NCBI GenBank assembly: GCA_013350335.1
Contig: CM023532.1
Coordinates: forward strand, 97,335,853 to 97,399,852
Origin: Chimonanthus salicifolius
Taxonomy: Eukaryota; Streptophyta; Magnoliopsida; Laurales; Calycanthaceae
DNA length: 64,000 nt
Reading direction: 5' to 3'
The notes under the pieces were generated by a model. The model was not told where the DNA came from. It did not search any database and saw only the letters and a list, made by a program, of their open reading frames with translations. The position numbers and the translations under genes are program-made. Shown piece after piece: positions 33,818 through 46,215 of the stretch. Positions within the stretch are counted from its first letter, which is position 1, and every line of letters starts with the position of its first letter.

Positions 33818-36800
33818 AGGTGAATGTAATTGGACCATGGGCCCAATGGTGATCCAAGTAGTTGAAAATGGATTAAATTAAATCACCTAAGTTAGTGATG
33901 AATTGACCAAGGTGACGTGGCCTATTGGGACCAACCTCCACCTCACCAAGTGAGGTGGCGTGTGGACCAAGGATTGGTGGGGCCGGCCACCGTGGTTGAA
34001 TTGGTCAACCATGGGTGGATACATGGAGGGAATTTTAAGAGATGGAATTAGGTTAAGTGGGAATAAATTAACCTAAGTTAATTACCTATTAATTAAGTAA
34101 TTAAACTATCCAAAAAGGTGGTCAAAAGGGGTCAAAATTGAAATACCAAAACACCTCATTTCAAACACCAAAGACGGTGGGCTTGGTGGTGGTTTATTCC
34201 AACCACCACCATAAAGCATAAAGCATAAAGCATGGAAAAAATCCCATGTTGGTGGTTGGAAGCCTTAATGGTGGAGTAAAGTTTAAGAAACCAAAAGGTG
34301 TTGTTTTTATCTTATCTTTCAAATCCCATTCTTATCTCATTCTCTTCCTCTCTTACTCTCCCACATTGCCGTCCCACACCCAAGGGAAAAGAAGAAGAAA
34401 ACCTTGGAAGAAAAAGAGAAGAAGAGAAGAAAGAAGCCAAGCTTGGCCATCACCCCAAGATCAAGCCATAGTATCTTCTTCCTCACCATCCTCTTCTCCT
34501 CCTCCCCCTCTCTCAAACACACCCCATGATGGCCGAACCCAAGCTTGGAGGTTTTTCATCATGATCAAGCATCCTAGCCGATCAACAAAGGAGAAGAAGA
34601 AGAGAGGAGGCCAAGGAGTCCGAAGGGAGCAAAGAAAGTCAGAGGAGCTGACGGATTGTAAGTATTTCTAAACAAGAGATTGGATTTTTTTTAGGGTTTA
34701 AGATTTGGGGTCCATTTCTTAGATTTAGTGGTGGCCAAATCATTATGGGCCTTGGATCTCAAATCCATCCCATGGAAGGATGAAAAATGGACAAAACCCT
34801 AATGGGTAAATTAGGGTTAAGAAAAATAAATGGATTAAGGACATTATGTAATTAAATTATTTAAGCAATGGATGTATGGAATTTTTGGAAGGAATCATGG
34901 TGAGTAATTAAGTAAATTGGAATGGGGTTTTTAAGGTCAAGACCATGGTGGGTGTTTAAGTGATTTTATTAGGGTTGTAAAGAATGAAAGCCATGGAAAG
35001 ATGATTATGATTTTTAGGGTTTTTATGATCAAATGTAGTGATTTTCGAAAGGGTTTTAAATGAAGAAATTCATGAAAATGTAAATGGTTTTATGGCCTTG
35101 AAAGGCATAGATGGGAGTGAACCATGAGCCATGGGTTCGGCCATGGTGTATGGCCAAACCCTAGGGTTATGTGTTTGTAAATTTGAAGGGTGTAAAAATA
35201 GGGAAAAATGGTTGAGAATGGTGATAGTTTAAAATGGATTTTTAAGTGTGGGAAATAATTTCTAAAAATAAAACCATGGGGAGATTTTAGGGATGGAATG
35301 TTTTTAAATCCTATGGTGATGTAATGGTGGTTTTAAATGGGTTTAGAAGGATGGAAGATATGGAGTAATGCATTAATAATTTGGAGGTTTAAAAAGGGTC
35401 AAATGTTTGTAAATTTTAAAGGGAGCTTAATGATGAAAACCATGGTAGGTAATTAAGGATTTTTAATGGAGTTTTTAGGGTTAGAATCATGAAGGGATGA
35501 GTAATGATTAGTTTTTTTTTTAATGATTGAATGTAATAATTTTAAAGGGGTTGCAAATGAGGAAATGCATGATGTGAACCTTCTCATGGTGTTAGAATTT
35601 TAATGGATTTAGAGAATGGAGGCTATGAAAAGGGGTTAATGATTTATAAAGGTTTTAAATGAATGGGTATTAGTGAATTTTAAAAGGGGTGGAAACAATG
35701 ATAAAAACCATGGAGAGTGATTGGTGAATTTAGAAGTACTTAGACCGTAGTAAGGATGAAGGAATGTTGGCAACTTCAATGGATTTTAAATGTAGTTGAT
35801 AATGATCAAAATTGATAATTTAAATGCATGATGTAAACCTCCTCATGGGAGGGCTTATTATGGATCTAAATGTGGTAAGAAAGACCCAAGGAAAAATGGG
35901 GATTAGGTTGAATTAAAGGGGCTGATTTTAATAAAACCCATGACCCAATTTATGAGTCATTTGATGGGCTAAACTTGGGATTATGTATGTGGTTAGATGA
36001 ATGGAAAAATTGGGCTAAGTTAAGGACTAATTTGTTAATGTGCATATCATGGTTGATGGAACATTAATGGATCTAGTGTATAGATCAATTATGAACAAAA
36101 ATGTACATGGATTAAGTGAATGAGTAACCATGGAAGGGTAGTGGCAACACCGTAAATATTGGCCAAAATGAAGAACCCCATGGGAGATGACCATGGACTT
36201 AGTTGTTTTTAAGATGACCTTATTTATGGTTAAATAAAGCCTAGGGTGGCTGGTTTTTAGACTCATGTAATTAAAATAATTAATATGGTTAAAAGATTAA
36301 ATGGGACCCACGAACCTAACTAGTAGGGTTCGGCCATGGTGTATGGCCGAACCCCACTAAGGCTTAGATAATGGACTTAGACGTGATTTAAAACATGAAT
36401 CTAATTGATAATATGTAATAAGGTACCGGACATCACAAGCGGTGCGTGATCGGCGACTGGGTTTGTGGACGGAGAAACGGAAAGGAACGTTAGTCGGTAT
36501 TCGGTAGGATTCCTACCTTTTTGTAAGCTATGGATTATGTGTTATGTATGAGTTTTTCCTTGATTTATTTTGGTAAGCATATAATTGTTTTAAGATGGAT
36601 TTTAAGGCTATGATGTGTATATTGATGCTTTGCTTGATCTATTTGTTGATAATCAAATTATATGTTTTATTGATGGGACTTTAAATGCCATGGTTTGTGC
36701 TATCATATATATTACATAGCATATGGCATCTACATCTCATGCATGACATGGGAGGGATACGGCATGGGAAGGATGGAATGAAACCGGAGTCCATGCTCCG

Positions 36801-37698
36801 TCGGGGCGACCGAGAAGCAAGCATGGGGATATCTTGATGTGTTTCATCCATCAAGAGGGAATCAAACATGGGGACACCTTGATGAGGTTTTGTTGTCAAG
36901 GGGGATGATTTGTGATTGTTTATATCTTGACGAGGTTTTGCCGTCAAGGGGGATGATTTGTGATTGTTTATATCTTGACGAGGTTTTGCCGTCAAGGGGG
37001 ATGATTTGTGATTGTTTATATCTTGACGAGGTTTTTCCGTCAAGGGGGATATGGCATCATGATGGTATGGATGATGGGTGGGACACATGACATAAAACAC
37101 CCATGGCATGGCATTCATTTTATGGTTTTCATTATATTATACCTATGTGCTTGTTATCACTAATCCATGTGTTAGCCCTACTCGGAGTCCTACTGGACAC
37201 GTTGTGCCCTACTTTTACCCTAGCTGATGACGCAGGAGATGGCGGACACAAAGGACGAAACGGGAGCCAAGCTTAGGAGCTTGGGGGAGTGAACTACTTA
37301 GTTTATTTAATTTATTTTGGAAATGTAATTTGAATAGCTTAACTCGTCAGAATGTAATAATTTAGATTACTTACTATGGTTTGGATTTTGTTTTGGACAT
37401 TATCATTTTGAAGTAAATTACTAATTTTAAATGATGTAATCTTCCCTGCTATCTAGAAATTGTTAGGATAGTCTCTATATTATAATTCCGCACTTAGTTT
37501 AATATTCCGCAAGCTTTCTTCTACGTGTGAACCGTTCTTCGTGGACTTAGTTCCACGCACACGTAGGGTTGGCCAGTTAAGGGCTGGGCTTTAGAAGCTC
37601 GGACTTAACTCTCGTTGTGACGTCCGCGCCCTTTGTCACTCTTTATTTCAAAAAAGAAAAATAGACTTTGATTTCGGTGAAAAGGGACGGGCGTTACA
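33818..37698 (+). mobile_element. LTR-11, second piece
   Basis: It resumes after LTR-12 and ends GGACGGGCGTTACA at 37698. It is very similar to LTR-14 (51137-54861) over long stretches, including the CT-rich/GA-rich tract and the donor GTAAGTATTT at 34658, which marks the two as close relatives. Differences include the number of 48-bp leader repeats (five SL1 against eight) and loss of the CTAAC bases of the acceptor block (37190-37210). No gene is seen; open frames in 34246-34671 are simple purine-rich sequence. Confidence 0.9.
36786..37044 (+). repeat. Stem-loop cassette of LTR-11 (one SL2, five SL1)
   Basis: SL2 is at 36786-36800 (GGAG with CTCC). SL1 copies start at 36833, 36878, 36926, 36974 and 37022; the last four are exactly 48 bp apart. 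The arms are CTTGACG with CGTCAAG or CTTGATG with CATCAAG. GGGGGATGATTTGTGATTG separates the later ones. Confidence 0.85.
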
Positions 37699-37703
37699 AG
37701 AAA

Positions 37704-40008
37704 TGGACAAACCCTACTGGGTAAGATAGGTTAAGAAAAATAATGGAATACTAAGGACACTATGTATATCTGTGGGTTATGTATGCATGCATGGCAAAAA
37801 TGGGTAAAAGACGCAATGGCCAAACCCTAAATGTTATAGATACATGGAGAAGACCTCATGCATGTCAAAAATATGGTGAATGATCAAGATGTATGGTTTG
37901 GCCTTTGCATGGCCAAACCCTAGGGTTTCTTGCTTAAGAACCATCAAATAACAAAGCATGGAAATATGATTTTGAAAGAATAATGGACCATAGGGTTCGG
38001 CCATGTTGTATGGCCGAACCCCATGGAAGGAGATTAGGTAATTCTTAAGGGGTTTAAAGGATATAAACCATGGAATGATGGTTAATGATTTTGAGGTTTT
38101 TGAATGCCTAAATGATAGTAAGTTTTAAAGGGGTTAAGTGAGGGAATCCATGGAGAAAGGTTAATGAGTATTTGTGGTCTTAAATGTTACAAATAAAGAT
38201 GAACCATGAACCATGGGTTCAGCCATGGTGTATGGCCGAACCCTATGGAGGTGTATTAGTGACTTTAATGGATGAAAAAGATGGAAAATGATGAGGGAAT
38301 GTTGGTGGCTTCAATGGACTCAAAATGTACTTAATAATGATAAAAAATGCTGACCCAGATGATTGATGGAATCCCCTCATGGAGGGACTTTGTTGTGGAT
38401 CTAAATGTTGTGAAAGATCCAAGAAAATAAATGACGAAAAGACATCATGGGTTCGGCCATGGTGTATGGCCAAACCCTTTGACCCATTTTAGGAGTCATT
38501 TATGGGCTAAGTTAGGGTCTATGCATGTGTTTAAATGAATGGGATTTAGGTTGAGAAAATGTATGATGTATATAATTTTTGTATCATGATTAATGAGGCA
38601 TTGATGGATCCATGTTTATGGATCAGTTAGAGGTATGGACATGTGTAAATGAGAGATGATTAACTATGGGAAGAAGGAGTGGCAAAAATGTAATTATGGC
38701 CAAAAATGAAGAACCATGGGTTTGGCCATGGTGTATGGCCGAACCCCATGGAGGATGGTTATAGACTTAGGGACTTTTATGATGACCTTATGTGTTGGTT
38801 AATGAAGCAAAGGGTGGCTGGTTTAGATTCATATGACTAAAATAATCAATGGATCAAAAAGGGACCCAAAAACCTAATTAGTGAGGTTCGGCCATGGTGT
38901 ATGGCCAAACCCCACTAAGGCATGTGTTAGGGACTTAGACATGGTTGGAACATTGGTTTAATTTGTTGATGTGTAATAAGGTAACGGGACCTCGCAAGCG
39001 GTGCGCGATTGGTGACCGAATTCTTGGACGGAGACGTAAAGGAACACTAGTTAGTATTTGGTGGGATTCCTACCTCATTGTAAGCCATGGATTATGTGTA
39101 TATGAATGCTTTACTTGACTTATTTTGGTATAAAATTATATGTATTAATGATGGGATTTTTAATGCCATGGTTTGTAATATCATATAGCCTGTTAACACT
39201 TGCATCTCATGCATGGCATGGGAGGGATGAAATGTAACCAGAGTCCATGCTCCGTCGGGGCGACCAATAAACAAACATGGGGATACCTTGATGAGGCTTT
39301 TCCATCAAGGGGGTTACTATGTGTTTATGATATCTTGATGAGGCTTTTCCTTCAAACGGGATACTTTGTGACGGTGACGTGGATGATGGGTGGGACTCAT
39401 GACATAGGACACCCATGGCATGGCATTGATTGCATGGTTTTGCTATATTATTACCTATGTGTTTTGTTATCACTAATCCATGTGTTGACCCTACTCGGAG
39501 TACCTACTGGGCGCGTTGTCTAACGCCCTACTTCCACCTTAGATGATGACGCATGAAATGGAGGAGGTAAAGGACGTGACTGGAGCCAAGAGTAGGAGCT
39601 TGGAGGAGCGAGCTAGTTTATTTACTTAAGTTTTAATTTTAGAAATGTAATTTGAGTAACTTAGCTCGTTGGACAGTAATAACTTAGACTATTGCCATGG
39701 TTTGGACATTTTAAGTTGAGGTATTTATTAATTAAGTGATGTAATTCCTTGCTATCTAAAATTGGCAGGATAGACTCTATTATAACTCGGCTTTAGGTTT
39801 ATATTCCGCAAGCTTACTTTCTACGTGTGAACCGTTCTCGTGGACTTAGCTCCACGCACACGTAGGGTTGGCCAGTTAAGGGCTGTGCTTTGGAAGCCCA
39901 GACTTAACTCGTGTCGTGACGCCCCACACCCTTTGTCACTCTTTATAAAAGAAAAAAAAATGTACTCTGATTTTTCGACTAAGCGAGTGAAAAGGGGCGG
40001 GCGTTACA
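37704..40008 (+). mobile_element. LTR-8, third piece
   Basis: It resumes after LTR-11 and ends AAGGGGCGGGCGTTACA at 40008, followed by GCTTC. It has about six 29-nt hairpins (37885-38910), the GGTGGGATTCCTACC palindrome region (39059), a short cassette with SL2 at 39238 and SL1 at 39287 and 39334, the acceptor-like block (39511-39542) and the conserved 3' end. No gene is seen. Confidence 0.88.
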
Positions 40009-40887
40009 GCTTCTGTTTCAGATATTCAAATCCTTGATTACATACATCTGACCATTCAAACTTGACTCCTTTCTAGGTTAGTCGGGTGAGTGGAGCTGCA
40101 ATCTTGGAGAAGTCCATAATAAACTTCCGATAGTAGCCAACCAGTCTCAGAAAGCTGTGAATTTCGGTCACATTCTTCGGAGCTTTCCAGTCTCTAACTG
40201 TTGCCACTTTAGCTTTTCGACGGCTATTCTTTCTGCAGATATGACATGTCCTAAGAAGTTAACCTCAGATAGCCAGAACTCGCACTTGCTTGCTTTGGCA
40301 TATAATTGATTCTTGTTCAGGGTGTCCAAGACTATCCTCAGATGCTCAACATGTTCTTCCCAACTGTTGGAATAAATCAGGATATCGTCAATGAAGATAA
40401 TTACAAACTTGTCTAGATAAGGACGAAAGATTCTGTTCATCAGATTCATGAAGACGACTGGTGCATTGGTGAGTCCAAACGGCATGACCACATATACATA
40501 GAGTCCATACCAAGTTCAGAAAACCGTTTTCTCTATGTCCTCATCCCTGACAAGGATTTAATGGTAGCCTGACATCAGATCAATTTTGGAGAAATAGCTG
40601 GAACCTCTGATTTGATTGAACAAATCATCAATTCTGGGTAGAGGGTACTTGTTCTTGACCTTCAACTGATTCAACTTCCTGTAATCCACACACATCCGAA
40701 GAGTACCATCCTTCTTCTTTACAAATAATATCGGTTCTCCCTAGGATGAAGTGTTGTTCCGAATGCATCCTAGTTTGAGCAGTTCATCAATTTGTTTCTT
40801 CAGCTCAGACATTTCTGCTGGGACCATCCGGTAATGCGGCAATTATACAGGAGTAGTGTCAGGATAAATTTTGATTCGAAGTCAATC
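40009..40887 (-). pseudogene. pol: Ty3-A reverse transcriptase
   Basis: The minus strand reads [53 protein letters not shown] and [15 protein letters not shown], with the catalytic FIDD block intact. In-frame stops replace Trp (SS-stop-GEP), Gln (GYH-stop-I), Arg (F-stop-TWYG) and Gln (LT-stop-KGV); each is explainable by a single C-to-T or G-to-A change. A one-base frameshift lies near 40215 after RIAVE. LTR-8 cuts the gene at 40008 and LTR-13 at 40888. Confidence 0.9.
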
Positions 40888-43799
40888 TGTAACGCCCCGC
40901 CCTTTTCACTATGCCGAAAATCAGAGTCTATTTTTTATTTATTTTCTAATAAAGAGTGATAGAGAGCGGGACGTCACAACGCGAGCTAAGTCAGAACTTC
41001 TAAAGCTCGACCCTTAACTGGCCAACCATACGTGTGCATGGACTAAGTCCACGAATACGATTCACACGCAATAAGTTATACGTGCGGATTAAATCATAAG
41101 TGCGGAATTATAATAGAATCCTAATTCTATTCCATTTTAGATAGCAAAGTAGTCCATGTCTTAACCATAATTATCTTAACGTAAATATCCAAAATAAATC
41201 TTTCAAACCATAGCAAAACATCTAAGTTATTACATGCTCGAATGTTAGCTACTCGAATTACATAGTCCATGAGTAACTTAAACAAAATGAAATCACAAGC
41301 ATCCAAGCTCCTACGCTTGGCTCCGTTCATGTTCATCGTTCCGATCAATCCTTGTGTCATCAACTAGGGTAGAAGTAGGGCATTAGACAACGCGCCAAGT
41401 AGGTATTTCCAAATAGGGTTAACACATGGTTAGTACAAAATCATATAGATAATATAATAACAAAACCATGTAAAACAATGCCATGTCATGGTGTCTTATG
41501 CAATGAGTCCCACCCATCACAAACACATGTATCCTCTTGATGGAATTCTCCTCATCAAGGTATCCCCACAGTTGCCTTACGGACGCCCCGATGGAGTGTG
41601 TTCTCCGGTTACTTCTTGATGGATAATGCACATCAAGGTCTTCCCACGAATGCCTTACGGACGCCCCGACAGAGCGTGGCCTCCGGTTACAAATCATCCC
41701 TCCCATGCCATGCATGAGATGCAAATATCCACATGCTATGTAATAGTATAAATCATAGCATAAAACTTCCATATTTGAAACATAACCTTTGATACAAAGT
41801 AACTCATCAAAAACATGAACTAAAATCATATTACATGTCCCATGGTTTCAAAGAGGTAGAATCCTACCAATGACCACTAAAGTGTCCTTGCGTTTTCGTC
41901 CGAAAACCGCTCACGATCGTGCACCCCTTGTGAGGTCCCATTACCTTATAACATGTCAATCAATCAATCCCATGTTCCATTTGATTTACAATCATGTCTA
42001 AGTCCACAAACATATCTTTGTGGGGTTCGGCCATACACCATGGTCGAATCTCACCCACTTGAATTTGGGTCCCTCTTTTATTTATTAACCAATCCACATA
42101 AGTTCAACCATCTAAGAAACCCTAAGTTCATAAATATTCCGTAGTGGGGTTCCACCATACAACATGGTCGAACCTCACTCACTTGATTTTAGTCCCTCTT
42201 TGTAGTCTTTTGATCTTTTAAATTAAATCTAAGATCATGCCATCTTTGATTCATAACTCTAATCACTTATACAATAATTATCTAACATTGATAACAACCT
42301 AAGTCCATAAAAAACATTCCTCATGGGGTTAGGTCATACACCATGGCCGAACCCATGATATTTCATTTTACCCATATTTACTTCTTTGCCATTGTTTCCA
42401 TCACCTTATGTTTAGGTCCAAAAACATAAGTCCATGACTAACATTTCATGTACAAAACATTCTTCATGGGATTCGGCCATACACCATGGCCGAACCCATG
42501 GTCCTTTATTTCCAAGATTCAATCATGTATTTAGGTTCATCCTTTTGGATCATCATTAACCATACTTAAAATCAATTAAAATTACCATCATTCCCCCATT
42601 ACTTCCATGATCTAAATACATGTTCATATTTCACTAATTCTTCATGGGATTCGGCCATACACCATGGCTGTACCCAAGGTCTATGGTTCTCCATCCTTTA
42701 CATCATTTAGACCCATTTAAAATCCTTAATTCATTTTCATGGGGTTCGGCCATATAACATGGCTGAACCCTATGGTTCCTTATTTTCCTTAAAAATGTAT
42801 CATGCATATATGGTTTGATCCTTTGATGGTTCTCATGCATACATCCATTCAAACCCTTTAAAACCTTTTAAAATCATAAACATACATTTATGATTTTCAT
42901 CTTTCAAATCCATTAAAAATAACTAATGTCCTTCCATGGGGTTTGGCCATGTTGGTTCATCATCTTCTCTTAAAATCACTTAGACCCATAAAAATTCCTT
43001 AATACCTTTCCATGGGGTTCGGCCATGTTGCCTCATCATAGAGTCTTTAGCCATAATAAGAATTAGGGTTCGGCCATGCAATGGAAGAACCATGTCCTTG
43101 ACCATGTTTTCGTACTTATGCAAACTTATTCATGTATTTACCGATTCCGCGACTCCTCTGGTTTATTTCACTCCTTCTTGCTCCTTTCCTTCCTTAGCCT
43201 CTTCTTCCTTTCTTCTTGATCCTTGGCCGAGATTGATCTTGATAAAATCTCTTGGAGTGGTTCTGCCAAGAGGTATAGATTTGAGAGAGGGAGAAAGAGA
43301 GAAGATTTAAGATAACAATTCTAAGTGTTCTCCCTTTGTCTTGAGAGTGGTCGGCCTTGTGTGAGAGGGAGAGGGTGAGATGAAAATTCTCTAAGTGTTC
43401 TTGTCTTGAGAGGGGGATCGGCCAAGAGAGCTTGAGAGAGTGAATTGAAACCAAAGTCCTTTCCTTGATTAATGAGGGTCGGCCAAAGGTGGTGTCCTTT
43501 GGTGATACCCCTTTGTAACTCCCATGCCCTTTCACCTCCCTCCTTAATGATCCATTTGAAGGTTTCATCCATGAGATGAAACACTCCCACCGTTTGGCTC
43601 TTGGGTTTCCATCTTGAGATGGAAACCCCCCCATGCTTCCAACGTGTGCTATGGTTATGCCTTGAGTAACCTCCACAACCTTTCACCTCCTCAATAATGA
43701 TCCATTTGGAGTTTCATCCCATGAGATGAAACTCCCATGTCTCCAATGTGTAGCCTTGACTTGGGTCTCATGAGATGCATCTCTCCACCTTCCCACCCC
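40888..43799 (-). mobile_element. LTR-13, left piece
   Basis: It begins TGTAACGCCCCGCCC after CAATC (40883-40887), inside the Ty3-A reverse transcriptase. In plus-strand order it has the conserved 3' block (41362-41405), a two-unit stem-loop cassette (41537-41690), about nine hairpins, several degenerate (42019-43085), a CT/GA tract and three GTTTCATC-type hairpins (43559-43736). Ty3-F interrupts it at 43800. Its sense 5' terminus is missing (see 56193-56310). Confidence 0.85.
43559..43736 (-). repeat. Three GTTTCATC-type hairpins in LTR-13
   Basis: At 43559 GTTTCATC pairs with GATGAAAC. At 43602 GGGTTTCCATC pairs with GATGGAAACCC, with an added base on both arms. At 43710 GGAGTTTCATC pairs with GATGAAACTCC. 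Spacing and order match LTR-7. Confidence 0.8.
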
Positions 43800-44032
43800 T
43801 GTAACACTTCAGAATTCCATGTTATCAATATTTACGGAATTTGCCATTTTAATTGTGAATTAACGGATATGAACCTTAGATGGATAAGGTGTTGGGTCAA
43901 TGGCCCAATTAGAACTCGACGGTTATGGTATAAGTTTCAATTTAAAATAAATGGGTAAGGCACATTTAATTGGGTCAAAAAATAGACTCTGATTTTTGGA
44001 AAGCATAGTGATAAAAAGGGCGGGGCATTACA
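43800..44032 (+). mobile_element. Ty3-F 5' LTR, internally deleted to 233 bp
   Basis: It begins TGTAACACTTCAGAATTCC, identical to the 3' LTR start at 49002, and ends GGGCGGGGCATTACA just before the primer site. Only about 150 bp of the sense 5' end and about 60 bp of the 3' end remain, joined near 43955-43980. The 3' LTR is about 3.2 kb, so more than 90 percent is deleted. Flanks ACCCC (43795-43799) and ACTCC (56188-56192) are the target duplication with one change. Confidence 0.88.
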
Positions 44033-44034
44033 AT

Positions 44035-44046
44035 TGGTATCAGAGC
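44035..44046 (+). other. Ty3-F primer-binding site, initiator tRNA-Met type
   Basis: TGGTATCAGAGC lies two bases after the LTR end. This is the complement of the 3' end of plant initiator methionine tRNA, the usual minus-strand primer of many plant Ty3 elements. It fixes the orientation and the LTR/internal boundary. Confidence 0.9.
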
Positions 44047-44441
44047 GAACTAGAAAGATTGAATCTTTCGAAGTAACATTAAGACGGTATCATGTCTCAC
44101 TATCAGATAAGAATCCCAACTGACCGACTCTTCGGAGTCTGCTGCACGGGGTCCAAATTAATTTACTTCGTTAGACTCAGATGGAACATTCAATCTGAGA
44201 AGAACAATGGATGATAACAAAGGAAGTACAGTCAAAATAAATGGATTTATCAAACATAGCAAAATAGGATATATTTCCCCAATATACCCGAATTGAGAAA
44301 CAAGACAATAGATACTCAGGGAATTCCCCAAAAAACAAAGAAAAATCAAGAGTGCTTATTTGGAAATTTCCCCAAAAATAGGAAAATACAAACTTTACGA
44401 TGAAAACTAAGTCATGATATTTTCAAATGGCGTAGGGAAAA
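44047..44441 (+). other. Ty3-F 5' untranslated leader
   Basis: About 395 bp between primer site and gag start, without an open frame. GGATTTATCAAACATAGC at about 44242 has a close match in the Ty3-A leader (complement of 61443-61462), so the leader is conserved between the two elements. Confidence 0.7.
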
Positions 44442-45218
44442 ATGCCTCCAAAGAGAAATACCAGACAAAAATAGAAAGGGAAGGAAAAAGAGGTAGACAA
44501 ATCTCAACATGAAGAGGAGGAACGACATTCTCGACATGAAGAGGAAGAACAACCATCCCACTAAGAGGAAGAGGAACAAAGCAGTGTGAATATACTAGTG
44601 GTGCCTCCTGAACTACAAAACTTGGTTCAAGCGGTGGTCACTTCGGTGTTTCAACAGTACTTGAACGAGAATGGAACCATCAACGAGACCAATGACATGA
44701 GCATGGTCAGGGACTTCTAGCAACAGCATCCTCCTTACTTCAAAGGAAGAGAAGGGGCTTTCAAAGCAGAAAATTGGCCTAAGAAGATCCCTCAGATCCT
44801 GACCCTACTCAGGATTTCGAGCCATGCTGACAAGATTTTACTGGCCACGTCACAACTGATCGATGATGCCGGTAAATGGTGGGAGGTGGTAGAGAAGCAA
44901 CGAGCACTCCTTTCGGAAGGAGAGAGGACTGCAATGACTTGGGAGCAGTTCTCAACTACCTTCCTGGATCATTATTTCCCTGAGGAGGAGAAAGAGCGCC
45001 AGAATCAGGCTTTTCTATCTTTGGTACAAGGTACCATGATGGTGGCAGAGTACCACCAGAAGCTTCTTAGTTTGTCTTGCTATGCATTCTATATGGTGGA
45101 TACAGAGTATCGAAGGGTACGCAAGTTTGAGAGGGGCTTACGGCCAAGCATAAGGGCCAAGGTAACCATATTTATAGCAGCTACATTGGCAGAGGTGGTC
45201 AGCGGGCCACTATAACAG
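44442..45218 (+). pseudogene. gag: Ty3-F gag, matrix/capsid part
   Basis: ATG at 44442 gives MPPKRNTRQK followed by a stop (44472); Ty3-A gag begins the same way (MPPRRRNTQQ), which supports the start. More stops are at 44562 and 44718. The frame then gives capsid sequence: FKGREGAFKAENW, LLATSQLIDDAGKWWEVVE, MTWEQFSTTFLDHYFPEEEK, YRRVRKFERGLRPSIR, typical of chromovirus Gag. Near 45200 one base is lost, so the frame stops at 45213 while the continuation (ATITAQEMAEL) lies in the next frame. Confidence 0.88.
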
Positions 45219-46215
45219 CGCAAGAGATGGCTGAGTTAACGCCTTTTGACAACCGCCGAGCTCAGAGTGGGCGGGGTACTTTTCAGTCCAACAAGAAGTT
45301 CCGACCAAACTTTAGCAGACCCTCACCATCCACTGGGTCAACAGGGGGCTTTCGTCCCAATCATCCCTCCCCATCTGCATCAGTCACTCAGGCTCCCAGA
45401 GGGGTGAACAACTGTTTTCATTGTGATCAGCCGGGCCATTTTAAGAGGGAATGCCCACAACTCAACAAACCCTCTTATTCCAGAGGTTCATCTAGCCCAC
45501 CAGCTAGACCAGCTAATTCACGAGGAGGCAGGACATTTAACCAGGCGGGACGAGCACCTACAAGATCTGGACGGTTGTTTACCTTAGCTCCTCCAGCAGC
45601 AGAGGATCACTCTATGATTCAAGGTATGGCGGTAGTCAGTAGTTCCTACGCCTTTGCTTTATTTGATTATGGAGCATCCCACTCTTTCATATTTGCTGCA
45701 TTCATATCTGCAACTGGAACTTTAATACAAAAACTGTCCACATCACTCACCATTGTATCCCCCGTCGGAGACACATCATTGGGGCTTATATGCACAGCAG
45801 TGAATATTGAACTCGGTGGACTCAGATTTGAGTTCAACTATTTGATACTCGATATGACAGAGTACAATATTATCATCAGCATGGACAAGTTGGCTAGCTT
45901 TCAGGCCAACATTGACTGCTATCACCATAGGGTGACATTTTGGTCACCCGAGGGAAAACAACATGTGGTGCGTACTGACAAACAAAGTAGACTGCATGAA
46001 GGGTTGAGTCATCTGGTATTGAACAATATCAGAATCAACAAGGCACCGGTGTCTGAACTTCCGGCAATAGTAAAGGACTATGCGGATGTATTCCCAACAA
46101 AACTCCCTAGCTTGCCTCCCATGAGGGAGATTAATTTTGAAATCAAGCTGTACCCTGGTACTGCACCAGTGTCATTACCACACTACCGAATGGCATCTGC
46201 AGAGATGTCCGACTA
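45219..46215 (+). pseudogene. gag-pol: Ty3-F nucleocapsid zinc knuckle and protease
   Basis: This is the longest open frame in the window (ATG 45227, 329 residues). It has a basic Ser/Pro/Arg-rich stretch, then a CCHC knuckle, NCFHCDQPGHFKRECPQ (C-x2-C-x4-H-x4-C), near residues 62-78. The aspartic protease follows with FALFDYGASHSFI near residue 140. The family motif is D-S/T-G, and Ty3-A has FALFDSGASHSFI, so the active-site Ser is replaced by Tyr here. The frame ends at TAA 46213-46215 because one base is missing after AEMSD, just before reverse transcriptase. Confidence 0.9.

Larger units (their letters stand above)
29676..39542 (+). other. Putative intron in LTR-8, interrupted by LTR-11
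   Basis: The donor GTAAGTATCC is at 29676. The branch/acceptor block CTAACGCCC, pyrimidines, CCTTAG ends at 39542. Removing LTR-11 and one target copy (29812-37703) leaves about 1.97 kb, similar to the other LTRs. The splicing is hypothetical. Confidence 0.28.

Noticed and set aside
36681..37118. Open frame of 145 residues with repeated DINNHKSSPLTAKPRQ, and its relative at 53845-54258
   Set aside because: It is an artefact of the 48-bp stem-loop repeats (16 codons per unit); frames are open on both strands.
44035..44046. Short tRNA-like match
   Set aside because: It is the primer-binding site complementary to initiator tRNA-Met, with no cloverleaf around it.
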